Shown here in pieces: positions 42,285 to 50,377 of a DNA stretch of 55,368 nucleotides. Each line of letters starts with the position of its first letter. Within the stretch, counting starts at the first letter, position 1. The position numbers and the translations under genes are program-made. The notes below the pieces were generated by a model. That model was not told where the DNA came from, searched no databases, and saw only the letters and a program-made list of their open reading frames with translations. Origin of the DNA: CALCTE01 sp045585835 (lineage in GTDB: Bacteria; Bacillota; Clostridia; Oscillospirales; CAG-272); NCBI GenBank assembly GCA_045585835.1, contig JAZMZG010000010.1, positions 1 to 55,368 on the forward strand, in the 5' to 3' direction.

Positions 42285-43931
42285 TTAATTAAGTTTAAAC
42301 GAGCTCTTTAGGGGTACTATGAGGTTGAATACGGGGTTTTCCGCGCTGTAGAGCTTTTCGTCGGCAACGTAAAATCCCTTTCTCATAAACTGCATTCTGT
42401 CGCCGGCATTTACCTGCTCGATGGAAGGCTCTGCGTAGCTCTCGTATACCTTGACCGACTCGGGATTATATTTCAGCTCGCCGTTTTCATCGGGCAAAAG
42501 CAAATAATCGTACTGATTTACCGTTATCTTCTTTGCCGTCGTAGCTTCCACCCAATGGATAGTTCCCTTTACCTTTCTTGCGTCACCGCCGGGCGTGCCG
42601 CTTTTCGTGGTGGGGTCGTAGGTGCAGTATATCGTGGTTATGTTACCCGAGTCATCTTTGTCAAAGCCCGTGCAGGTTACGAAATACGCATTACGCAGTC
42701 TTACCTCGTTGCCCACGTAAAGTCTGTGATACTTGGGCACGGGATTTTCCATAAAGTCTTCTCTGTCGATATAAAGCTCTCTGCCGAACGGTATCTGTCT
42801 TTTGCCGAGGCTCTCGTTGGTTGCGCTGTTGTCCGTTTCAAGATATTCAAGCTCGCCCTCGGGATAGTTCGTTATCACGAGCTTTACGGGGTCAAGAGCC
42901 ACGTTCTTTGAGGGCACCTTGTCCTTGATATCCTCTCTCACGCAATATTCAAGAAGACCGATATCGACGGTAGAGTTATTCTTTGCGACTCCGACAAGGT
43001 CGCAGAAGTTGCGAAGAGCGGCAGGCGTATAGCCTCTTCTGCGGATACCCGCAACCGTAGACATTCTCGGGTCATCCCAACCGTCAACAAGTCCGTCGTC
43101 GACAAGACGCTTCAAGTAGCGCTTGCTCATTATCATATTCGTAATATTGAGTCTTGCAAATTCTATCTGTTGGGGTTTCGACTTCGTTTCGCAGTTTTCG
43201 ATTACCCAATTATAAAGAGGGCGGTGATCCTCAAACTCAAGCGTGCAGATGGAATGCGTGATATCCTCGTATGCGTCCTCCAAGGGATGCGCAAAATCGT
43301 ACATGGGATATATGCACCACTTGTCCCCCGTGTTATGATGCGTAGAATGAGCTATTCTGTAGATTACGGGGTCTCTCATATTGATATTGGGGCTTGCCAT
43401 ATCTATCTTTGCTCTGAGCACCTTCTCGCCGTCCGCAAACTCGCCGTTTTTCATACGCTCGAAAAGCTCAAGATTTTCCTCGATGCTTCTGTTTCTTGCG
43501 GGGCTTTCCTTGCCGGGCTCCGTAAGTGTGCCGCGGTTTTCCTTTATTTCGTCAGCGCTCATATCGCAAACGAATGCAAGTCCCTTTTTGATAAGGGTTA
43601 TTGCGCACTCATACATAAAATCAAAATAGTCCGATGCATAAAGGCACTTGTCCCACTTAAATCCGAGCCACTCGATATCGTTTTTGATGGACTCAACGTA
43701 CTCTACGTCCTCTTTCAAGGGGTTAGTATCGTCAAAGCGCAAATTGCATTTTCCGCCGTACTTTTTTGCCGTACCGAAGTTAAGGCATATGGATTTAACG
43801 TGTCCTATATGCAAATAGCCGTTAGGCTCGGGCGGAAAACGTGTGTAGACCGCACCGCCGTAAGTTCCCTTTTCATTGTCCGAGTCAATTATATCGTGGA
43901 TAAAATTGCCTGCCATTACTTTTTCTTCCAT
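42285..43931 (-). CDS. glnS: Glutaminyl-tRNA synthetase
   Basis: Charges tRNA-Gln with glutamine. The 548 residues show the class I HIGH motif in RFPPEPNGYLHIGHVKS and the KMSKS-type loop as MSKRYLKRLVDDG. CIYPMYDFAHPLEDA and LEFEDHRPLYNWV mark the GlnRS catalytic core. The C-terminal anticodon-binding barrels are complete (ALDPVKLVI..., IHWVEA, FMRKGFYVAD). Most Clostridia instead use GatCAB on Glu-tRNA-Gln, so a GlnRS is a lineage trait probably gained by transfer. ATG at 43931 with AGGTGAG upstream. Confidence 0.96.
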   Translation of the reverse strand: MEEKVMAGNFIHDIIDSDNEKGTYGGAVYTRFPPEPNGYLHIGHVKSICLNFGTAKKYGGKCNLRFDDTNPLKEDVEYVESIKNDIEWLGFKWDKCLYASDYFDFMYECAITLIKKGLAFVCDMSADEIKENRGTLTEPGKESPARNRSIEENLELFERMKNGEFADGEKVLRAKIDMASPNINMRDPVIYRIAHSTHHNTGDKWCIYPMYDFAHPLEDAYEDITHSICTLEFEDHRPLYNWVIENCETKSKPQQIEFARLNITNMIMSKRYLKRLVDDGLVDGWDDPRMSTVAGIRRRGYTPAALRNFCDLVGVAKNNSTVDIGLLEYCVREDIKDKVPSKNVALDPVKLVITNYPEGELEYLETDNSATNESLGKRQIPFGRELYIDREDFMENPVPKYHRLYVGNEVRLRNAYFVTCTGFDKDDSGNITTIYCTYDPTTKSGTPGGDARKVKGTIHWVEATTAKKITVNQYDYLLLPDENGELKYNPESVKVYESYAEPSIEQVNAGDRMQFMRKGFYVADEKLYSAENPVFNLIVPLKSSFKLN

Positions 43932-43964
43932 ACTCTCACCTGTATAAAAAATATATTATTTGTT

Positions 43965-43993
43965 ATTTTATCACGCTTTTAGCCTTTTGTAAA
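43965..43993 (-). promoter_or_regulatory. Promoter of glnS
   Basis: Minus strand TTTACA, 17 bases, TAAAAT with TG before the -10. Confidence 0.65.
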
Positions 43994-44036
43994 TACTCGG
44001 CTTGATTTTTTTGACTTTTTTAATAAAAATACGGTA

Positions 44037-44065
44037 TTGACAAATAAAGTGTGCAGAGTTATAAT
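44037..44065 (+). promoter_or_regulatory. Promoter of the lipoprotein gene at 44093
   Basis: TTGACA, 17 bases, TATAAT (full consensus), then AAAGGAGGT before the ATG. Confidence 0.85.
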
Positions 44066-44092
44066 ATACACGTCTAAAAGGAGGTAATAATT

Positions 44093-44659
44093 ATGAAATT
44101 TACAAAAATTTTGGCTTTAATGCTTGTTGCTGTTATGTGTGTATCCGTTTTTGCGGCTTGCGCAAAAAAAGAAGGCGGAAAAACCGATGGTAACGAGACC
44201 GGGTACGTATCTGTAACGATCATTGACCACGAGGGAAATGAAATATTCAAAAACGAAAATCTTGAAATAGACCTCGTTCTCGACAGCACGGACGGAAAAT
44301 TCTATATCTCTAACATTTTGGATCGTTGCATGGACGAGGACGAATCTCTCTATTATGACTATGACGAAAACGAAAAGCTTTTGACCATCAACGATTTCGA
44401 AGCTATCAGCGGCACGAAAGCGGAGCAGGTTTTAGACAAAGAAGCTATGGACGATGCTAAAGCAGAGGCTGAAGCTAACAAGCCCGAAGGTGATGATACC
44501 GAAATCAAGATCGATCCCATCTACAAGGACGTTGAGCTTTTCATTTACTGGGAAATGACCGTTAACAAAAAAGAGACCGGCATTGACACCGAAATCAAAC
44601 CCGGCGATACAATTAAGCTCACCTTCAAAAAGGTTGACTCCAGCAAGTACGCCGAATAA
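44093..44659 (+). CDS. Small acidic lipoprotein of unknown function
   Basis: 188 residues. Lipoprotein signal (VFAAC, Cys23), a Gly/Lys linker, then an acidic beta-rich domain (VSVTIIDHEGNEIFKNENLEIDLVL, then YYDYDENEKLLTIND, IKPGDTIKLTF). The repeated bulky-polar strand pattern is somewhat like DUF4430-type ligand-binding domains, but I cannot assign a family. Perfect consensus promoter and strong ribosome binding site indicate good expression. Single gene, ending at a bidirectional terminator. Confidence 0.72.
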   Translation: MKFTKILALMLVAVMCVSVFAACAKKEGGKTDGNETGYVSVTIIDHEGNEIFKNENLEIDLVLDSTDGKFYISNILDRCMDEDESLYYDYDENEKLLTINDFEAISGTKAEQVLDKEAMDDAKAEAEANKPEGDDTEIKIDPIYKDVELFIYWEMTVNKKETGIDTEIKPGDTIKLTFKKVDSSKYAE

Positions 44660-44676
44660 TTTAAAAATCACATAAT

Positions 44677-44715
44677 AATACCCAAGTGTTTTTCAAGCAC
44701 TTGGGTATTTTCTTT
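44677..44715. terminator. Bidirectional terminator
   Basis: 12-bp stem aatacccaagtg / cacttgggtatt between convergent genes, with T-rich flanks. Confidence 0.85.
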
Positions 44716-45981
44716 TTAATTTTTTTCCGCTTTCTTTATCTTATAAAGCTCCTCTGTGGCAAGTCTTGCCTTTGCAACGGAGGTACCGTCTTTAACGAAA
44801 AGGCAATACTGTATTCGCCCCGTGCCGATACAGATAACGTCGCCCGTTTCATACCAATAAAAGTCGGAGTTTAAGCTGTAGGAAGCTGTCGGCCCTTGAG
44901 TGTACTCAAATCCTTCGCCTTTAAGTATGAATCCGTTTTCATCGTGATATAAAACGCCTTCGCCGAGATAGTAAAGGCTTTTTGTGTCGGCGAGAACTCT
45001 TATATCAACCTTCGTCTGCATCTTATAGATTCCGTCAAGGAGCTCTTTTTTCACGCACTCCCTCTGCCAATTATACCAATCGGGAATATGCGCAAATTCC
45101 GTCTTTCCGTCCGTTGCACGCATAAAGCCTTGCTCGCAAAGCTCGTATTCCTTACCGCAAGAACGGCATATAAGCTTCGTACCGACACCCTCGGTGCGCT
45201 CGTCGGTGTTACAGTTTGGGCAACGGTATAAAACTCTGTGAAGCCCCGTGGCTCTCTCGGGCTCGTTTACGATAACGCCGTTTTCCTGCTGTGAGCGGAA
45301 GCCGTCAAACGTAAACTGTTCTTTAACGATATCAAGAAGCTCGTCTGCGCTCTTTTGTTCTATATCTTCGGGTGAAAGAAGATACTCAAGAGTTGCGCTC
45401 ACCTTGACCTTACGAAGACGAAGCTCGTTATACAAAGGCTGATGCAAAAACGCACCGTCGGTCTTCATCATTACAACAGGCACCTTCAAAAGCTTTATAC
45501 ACTTCCCGAGACTGTCGGGAAGCACAGTCGAAGTGCCGTCGAAGCTGTATCCCGCCTCGGGATACATCAAAACCGAGCATTTGAGCTTTTCAAGCGCATA
45601 CTGCATATCCTTTACGAGCCTGAAATCCGAAACGAACTTTTTTGTCGGCATACAGCCCAAGTTTCGCATAAGCCATCTTTTGCCCAAAAATGCGTCGTAG
45701 GTGGACACTATGCAAAAAGGCTTTGGGTAAAATACGCTCTCTGCTATCTTTAAATCAAGAAAGCATGAATGATTCATCAAAATAAGGCAAGGCTCTCCCT
45801 TTTTCAGCCGCTCCATACCTATCTTTTTGCACTTAAACTTCGTCGCCAAAAGCTCGGGGAAAGATATGACCTTTATCAAGGTGCGCAAAAGAAAGCTCGG
45901 CCTTTTCGGGTTTTCGTATTTCATTTTGGGAAGATTTAAAATATCCTCGTACGTGAGTCGTCCTCTTTTTACCGCTTTCAT
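44716..45981 (-). CDS. PlsC-like acyltransferase with C-terminal zinc ribbon
   Basis: 421 residues. The first 235 form a 1-acyl-glycerol-3-phosphate acyltransferase-like domain: the catalytic NHSCFLD (His71, Asp76) and the YPEAGYSFDG block in place of the usual EGTR. A zinc ribbon follows (YRCPNCNTDERTEG...LICRSCGKEYEL, four Cys), then a beta-rich tail of about 130 residues with ETGDVICIGTG. There is no clear membrane helix. The family adds acyl chains to lysophosphatidic acid, but the extra part and altered motif make the substrate uncertain. Last gene of a four-gene operon. Confidence 0.82.
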   Translation of the reverse strand: MKAVKRGRLTYEDILNLPKMKYENPKRPSFLLRTLIKVISFPELLATKFKCKKIGMERLKKGEPCLILMNHSCFLDLKIAESVFYPKPFCIVSTYDAFLGKRWLMRNLGCMPTKKFVSDFRLVKDMQYALEKLKCSVLMYPEAGYSFDGTSTVLPDSLGKCIKLLKVPVVMMKTDGAFLHQPLYNELRLRKVKVSATLEYLLSPEDIEQKSADELLDIVKEQFTFDGFRSQQENGVIVNEPERATGLHRVLYRCPNCNTDERTEGVGTKLICRSCGKEYELCEQGFMRATDGKTEFAHIPDWYNWQRECVKKELLDGIYKMQTKVDIRVLADTKSLYYLGEGVLYHDENGFILKGEGFEYTQGPTASYSLNSDFYWYETGDVICIGTGRIQYCLFVKDGTSVAKARLATEELYKIKKAEKN

Positions 45982-45999
45982 AGTTTTTCCCTTTTAGCT

Positions 46000-47022
46000 T
46001 TACAAAAGCTCGATAAGTTTATCGACGTCTTCGTGTGTGGTCGCCCAGCTCGTGCAAAGGCGTATTACCGTATGGCTTTCGTCGAATCTCTCCCAATAGT
46101 CGTATCCGACCTTTTTTCCGAAATCCGCAAGAAATGCGTTTTCAACTACAATAAAGGTCTGATTCGTCGGGGAGTCGATAAAGAACCTATATCCCTTTTC
46201 CTTCAAGGCATCCTTTATGCGATACGCCGTATCTATGGCGTTTTTACCTACTTTTCCGTATAAGTTGTCGGTAAAGAGCGCATCAAACTGAACTCCGCAA
46301 AGCCTGCCCTTGGCAAGAAGTGCGCCGTGTTGTTTTATTCTCGTTACAAAGTGCTTTGGCTCTTTTTCGGGGAATACGAGTGCTTCACCGCAAAGTGCAC
46401 CGCACTTCGTGCCGCCGATATAAAAGGCGTCGCAAAGCTCTGCTATATCGCAAAGAGTAAGGTCTGTCCCGGGAGTTGCGAGTGCATATCCGAGTCTTGC
46501 GCCGTCAAGATAAAGCGGGATATCATACTCACGGCAGACTGCGGAAAGCTTTGTGAGTTCGTCTTTCGTATAAAGAGTGCCGTATTCGGTGGGGTGTGAG
46601 ATATAGACCATGCCCGGAAATACCATATGGTCGTAGCTTCCGTTTTCGTAGAAGATATCTACGTACTTCTTTACGTCCTCCGCCTTTATCTTGCCGTTTT
46701 CGTGACAAAGCGTGAGCACCTTATGTCCCGAAAACTCTATAGCGCCCGCTTCGTGCTGGGCAACGTGCCCGCTATCGGCGGCAATTACGCCCTCGTATGC
46801 TTCAAGCATACAGTCGATTGTTACTTGGTTAGTCTGCGTACCGCCGACGAGGAAATATATCTTTGCATCTTCCTTGCCTATCGCTTTTCTTATCTTTTCC
46901 TTTGCTCTTTCGGTATAGCTGTCCGTGCCATAGCCCGTGAGCTTTTCCATATTTGTTTTTACGAGCGCATCAAGTACCTTTTCGTGTGCGCCCTCCGAAT
47001 AGTCGTTTATAAAATAAAGCAT
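46000..47022 (-). CDS. ltaE: Low-specificity L-threonine aldolase (beta-eliminating lyase family)
   Basis: PLP enzyme cleaving threonine or allo-threonine to glycine and acetaldehyde. The 340 residues match the aldolase group: NDYSEGAHEKVLDALVKTN, YFLVGGTQTNQ, HVAQHEAGAIE, PLYLDGARLGYAL and the PLP lysine in FYIGGTKCGALCGEAL. It is more like the clostridial and bacteroidetal branch than E. coli LtaE. Glycine from it would feed the same pool as glyA. It lies 14 bp after the ASKHA gene and 18 bp before the acyltransferase gene. Confidence 0.9.
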   Translation of the reverse strand: MLYFINDYSEGAHEKVLDALVKTNMEKLTGYGTDSYTERAKEKIRKAIGKEDAKIYFLVGGTQTNQVTIDCMLEAYEGVIAADSGHVAQHEAGAIEFSGHKVLTLCHENGKIKAEDVKKYVDIFYENGSYDHMVFPGMVYISHPTEYGTLYTKDELTKLSAVCREYDIPLYLDGARLGYALATPGTDLTLCDIAELCDAFYIGGTKCGALCGEALVFPEKEPKHFVTRIKQHGALLAKGRLCGVQFDALFTDNLYGKVGKNAIDTAYRIKDALKEKGYRFFIDSPTNQTFIVVENAFLADFGKKVGYDYWERFDESHTVIRLCTSWATTHEDVDKLIELL

Positions 47023-47036
47023 ATTTTCACTCTTTC

Positions 47037-48341
47037 CTAAAGTTTCATATTTTCCGCAAGGCGCTTTGCAAAGCCGTCTTCATCGGTTAAAGAAAGCGTC
47101 GTGCATTTTTCGTAAAGCTCTCTTGATAAAGCCTCGTATTTTGGATGTGATGCAATTATTGCCGCTCCCGCAAGTGCGCTGTTTTGCAAAAATTCCGTAT
47201 TCGCGGGAGTCGGAAGGATACCTATCCCTTTCATCGCTTCCTCCGTATCCGCTCCGCCTACTGCACCCGATACGAATACCCTCTCGGGATATTTGTCTTT
47301 GCAAACGAAATCCACGGCTACACGCAGTGCCGCCTTATCGGTAATAAGGCGGAATATATCGCCGGCTGAAAGAAAATCTCCGTTTTCGTTTATCTCGGCT
47401 TTGCCGTGGTAAACGAGGTCGCTTTCCTCTGAAAGCGCACCGTTTCTGTCTACTGCGCCCGCACGCTTTAAATGATAAAGCGCCTTTATAATCTCCGTAG
47501 GCACACCAAGCTCTCCGAAAGCACTGCCGGCTGCCGCAGATGCGCAAAGTATATTTCCGCCATTTCGGCAAGCGGTTTCGCAATTAGTGCCGACGTCACA
47601 TAACAGAAAATCGCCGCCGTCGGTGAGTACATCGCAAAGCAAGATGCCCGAGAGCGTATCGGCTCCCACAAACGCAGATATGGCGTTTGGAAGGTATGCC
47701 GCTATCGGAAGCCCGATATCCGCATATATACCGAAATGCTCCGTTACTTTAAACGGTGCGGTTTTAAGGGGCGACGTATCCTTATCCGTAAGAAGATACA
47801 GCATAGCAGTATTTCCGCATACACAAACTCTCTTTATAGGATATTTTTCGAAAAACTCCGCCGTCAAATCCCTTATTGCTCTTCTTAAATCTTCTCCGTC
47901 TGCCCACATACGAGTGAGCACGTCCGCACCTATATCGACGTGCGGATTTTTTGCGCACTTGAAATCTATCGCCTCGCCGTCCTTTAAAAGCACGGCGGCA
48001 AGCGTGCTTGTTCCTACGTCAACGGCAATAGCGTAACCTTCAAGCGACTCGTGAGGCGGCAGCTTCTCAAAGCACAAAACGGGAAGCTCTGAGCTTTCAT
48101 TTAAAGTAACCTCGCAATCGCCGAGCACATACGTCTTACACGCAAGGCGTACACCGTCGGGTAGGGCTTTCTCGCTCTCTGTTTTCTCGGAAAGCGCACC
48201 GCTTGCATATACGGCGCATCTTTTGCAAATCCCCCTGCCCGAGCAATAAAGCGGTACGGAAAATCCCGCCGATTTTAAGGCTTCGGCAAGAAGTATCCTT
48301 TTTTCAAAGAAAATCTCCTTGCCGTTTATCCTTATCTTCAC
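47037..48341 (-). CDS. ASKHA-domain ferredoxin protein (RACo/RamA-like)
   Basis: 434 residues. A 2Fe-2S ferredoxin domain (Cys33, 39, 42 and 68 in LYCSGRGICKRCAV...LACK) is followed by an ASKHA ATPase domain (DUF4445): AVDVGTSTLAAVLL (phosphate loop 1), CVCGNTAMLYLL, FVGADTLSGILL, LLCDVGTNCETAC and AAAGSAFGELG. Homologues (RACo, RamA) reductively reactivate corrinoid proteins of methyl-transfer pathways. No corrinoid protein or methyltransferase gene is next to it. GTG start overlaps the upstream stop (GTGA). Shorter than most RACo (about 600), because the linker is reduced. Confidence 0.88.
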   Translation of the reverse strand: MKIRINGKEIFFEKRILLAEALKSAGFSVPLYCSGRGICKRCAVYASGALSEKTESEKALPDGVRLACKTYVLGDCEVTLNESSELPVLCFEKLPPHESLEGYAIAVDVGTSTLAAVLLKDGEAIDFKCAKNPHVDIGADVLTRMWADGEDLRRAIRDLTAEFFEKYPIKRVCVCGNTAMLYLLTDKDTSPLKTAPFKVTEHFGIYADIGLPIAAYLPNAISAFVGADTLSGILLCDVLTDGGDFLLCDVGTNCETACRNGGNILCASAAAGSAFGELGVPTEIIKALYHLKRAGAVDRNGALSEESDLVYHGKAEINENGDFLSAGDIFRLITDKAALRVAVDFVCKDKYPERVFVSGAVGGADTEEAMKGIGILPTPANTEFLQNSALAGAAIIASHPKYEALSRELYEKCTTLSLTDEDGFAKRLAENMKL

Positions 48342-48592
48342 TTGTCTTCGTGTCCGAAAAGATTGAGTCTGAAGAGCTTGGACTCGTCTTCAAGGTTTTC
48401 GCAAACCACTTCAGCCTCGCCTACCTTACCCCAATCGATGCTTCCCGAAAGTGCGAGAAGCTGAGTGAGCTTGCTTTTCATATTGAGCACGTCACCCTCT
48501 GAAGTCTTGATATAAACCTCGCCCTCCGCTTGCTCTGCAAAGGCGATAAGCTTACCGAAATCGAATTCGTGGATCATAATACCTTTTCTCAT
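48338..48592 (-). CDS. Small conserved hypothetical protein (HPr-sized)
   Basis: 84 residues from the ATG at 48592 (GGAGG eight bases upstream; an extension to 48607 would use TTG). The pattern of alternating strands and helices (IHEFDFGKLIAFAEQAEGEVYI, NMKSKLTQLLAL, ENLEDESKLFRLNLFG) is loosely like HPr-fold proteins, but there is no phosphorylatable His. I do not recognise the family or a function. First gene of the operon with the ASKHA ferredoxin, with its stop overlapping the next start by four bases. Confidence 0.7.
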   Translation of the reverse strand: MRKGIMIHEFDFGKLIAFAEQAEGEVYIKTSEGDVLNMKSKLTQLLALSGSIDWGKVGEAEVVCENLEDESKLFRLNLFGHEDK

Positions 48593-48623
48593 AATAAATA
48601 CCTCCAAATGTGTTTACACTGTT

Positions 48624-48652
48624 ATTTTATCGTAAAGCGTCCCGTAAATCAA
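48624..48652 (-). promoter_or_regulatory. Promoter of the ASKHA-ltaE-PlsC operon
   Basis: Minus strand TTGATT, 17 bases, TAAAAT, about 32 bp before the ATG at 48592. It lies directly after comM. Confidence 0.65.
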
Positions 48653-48662
48653 GAGAATTCCG

Positions 48663-50198
48663 TCAAGTTTCAAAATATTTTCTGTCAAGGCTCCGAAGCT
48701 GTATCGCAGTTGCTATATGCTTTGACTCGATTATTTCCTTTTTGTCAAGGTCTGCGACGGTTCTTGCCACCTTTAAAACTCTGTCATAGCCTCTTGCGGA
48801 CAAGTTCATACTCTTAAAAGCAGTCTCAAGCATAGCATCTGCCTGCGAGTCTATTTTGCAATATTTTCTTATCTGTGACGGCGAAAGGCGGGCGTTTGAA
48901 AGCACTCCCTCTCCCTCGTATCGTTTTCTTGCAAATTCCCTTGCTTCAAGTACTCTTTGGCGCATATTTTGCGAGCTTTCGGCGGGTGTGTCCGCAGTAA
49001 GCTCCTCATATTCGACAGACGGCACCTCTATTTGTATGTCAATTCTGTCAAGAAGCGGCCCCGATATCTTCGAAACGTATCTGCGTATGGATTCGGGTGA
49101 GCATTTACAAGGGTGGCTCGGGTGGCCGTAATATCCGCATTTACACGGATTCATAGCCGCAACGAGCATAAATTCCGAAGGATAGGTCATCTTGCCGTTT
49201 ACTCGGGATATGGTTATTTTTCTATCCTCCAACGGAAGCCTTAATACCTCCATAGCATCGGACGCAAATTCGGGAAACTCGTCCAAAAACAGCACTCCGT
49301 TATGCGCAAGCGATATCTCGCCCGGTGCGGGTATGCGCCCGCCGCCCGCAAGGCTTGCGACAGACATGGTATGGTGCGGCGAGCGAAACGGCGGGGTGGT
49401 GATTATCGGGTGCTCTCTGTCGCCTACTCCCGCAGACGAATATATCCTCATACACTCCATACTCTGCTCCTTCGTAAGCGGCGGAAGCACCGTGGGGATC
49501 CTCTTTGCAAGCATACTTTTTCCCGAGCCGGGAGGGCCCACGAGAAGTATGTTATGACAGCCCGCCGCGGCTATCTCTATAGCCTTTTTGGCTTTTTCCT
49601 GTCCCTTTACGTCTGAAAAATCAAGTCCGCTGAAATCCTCTGTTTTACCAAATGCCTGCGCATCAAATACTACGGGAGAAAGAAGCTTCGTGCCGCATAG
49701 ATGCATCGCAACTTCTCTTGCGTCCTCTGCGGGATATATGCATATACCCTCGCAAGCGGAGGCCTCTTTCGCATTTTCCTCCGGCACAAAGCAGACTGTC
49801 TTACCCTTTTCCTTTGCGGCGATACACATCGAGAGTATACCGTTTACGGGGTGGAGCTTTCCCGATAGCGCAAGCTCACCTATAAAGCAAACGCTTTCGT
49901 CGGGCATTGGTACGGCGCCCGATGCGGAAAGTACTGCCATAAGTATCGCAAGATCGTACGAAGAACCTTCTTTTCTCACGTCTGCAGGCGCAAGATTTAC
50001 GGTGATAGCGCAAAGCGGAAAGTCAAAACCGATATTTCGGCACGCAGACCTTACCCTCTCCTTCGCCTCTTTTACCGCCGCATCGGGTAGTCCGACAAGC
50101 TCAAAGCGAGGCAGTCCCTTTCTCACGTCCGCTTCGACAGTTATGCCAAAGCCGTCGATGCCGCTTATATTTACAGATGAAACCTTTGAAAAGCCCAT
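48663..50198 (-). CDS. comM: YifB/ComM-family Mg-chelatase-like AAA+ ATPase
   Basis: 511 residues. An N-terminal Lon-protease-like domain (FELVGLPDAAVKEAKERVR, ITVNLAPADVRKEGSSYDLA) precedes the AAA+ core: Walker A LVGPPGSGKSMLAKRIP, HHTMSVASLAGGG, Walker B LAHNGVLFLDEFPEF. A zinc-like motif CKCGYYGHPSHPCKC and the C-terminal four-helix Mg_chelatase part (RLSPSQIRKYC) follow. In Vibrio and Haemophilus ComM is a branch-migration helicase for transformation. Outside competent species its role is less clear. GGAGGA precedes the ATG at 50198. Confidence 0.93.
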   Translation of the reverse strand: MGFSKVSSVNISGIDGFGITVEADVRKGLPRFELVGLPDAAVKEAKERVRSACRNIGFDFPLCAITVNLAPADVRKEGSSYDLAILMAVLSASGAVPMPDESVCFIGELALSGKLHPVNGILSMCIAAKEKGKTVCFVPEENAKEASACEGICIYPAEDAREVAMHLCGTKLLSPVVFDAQAFGKTEDFSGLDFSDVKGQEKAKKAIEIAAAGCHNILLVGPPGSGKSMLAKRIPTVLPPLTKEQSMECMRIYSSAGVGDREHPIITTPPFRSPHHTMSVASLAGGGRIPAPGEISLAHNGVLFLDEFPEFASDAMEVLRLPLEDRKITISRVNGKMTYPSEFMLVAAMNPCKCGYYGHPSHPCKCSPESIRRYVSKISGPLLDRIDIQIEVPSVEYEELTADTPAESSQNMRQRVLEAREFARKRYEGEGVLSNARLSPSQIRKYCKIDSQADAMLETAFKSMNLSARGYDRVLKVARTVADLDKKEIIESKHIATAIQLRSLDRKYFET

Positions 50199-50230
50199 AA
50201 ATGTCCTCCGAAAATCTGCTTTATGCGCTA

Positions 50231-50259
50231 ATTATATCATACTTTACAATAAAATTCCA
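50231..50259 (-). promoter_or_regulatory. Promoter of comM
   Basis: Minus strand TATAAT with extended -10 TATGA and only a weak -35 (TGGAAT, 17 bases). Confidence 0.5.
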
Positions 50260-50280
50260 CAATTTTTTCTTCATTTCTTA

Positions 50281-50309
50281 TTTACATAAGTATTTTTTTG
50301 TGATATCAT
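50281..50309 (+). promoter_or_regulatory. Promoter of nifJ
   Basis: TTTACA, 17 bases, TATCAT with extended -10 TGTGA. A leader of about 62 bases and CAGGAGGAAAA lead to the ATG at 50378. Confidence 0.65.
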
Positions 50310-50377
50310 ATAGGGTGACAAAATACGGCACGGACAAGTTCCGCGCCAAGAATAAATTTTCAGGAGGAAAACTCAAC

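Noticed and set aside
50201..50377. N-terminal extension of PFOR
   Set aside because: It covers the promoter and ribosome binding site, and the added residues are unlike any PFOR. ATG 50378 is the start.
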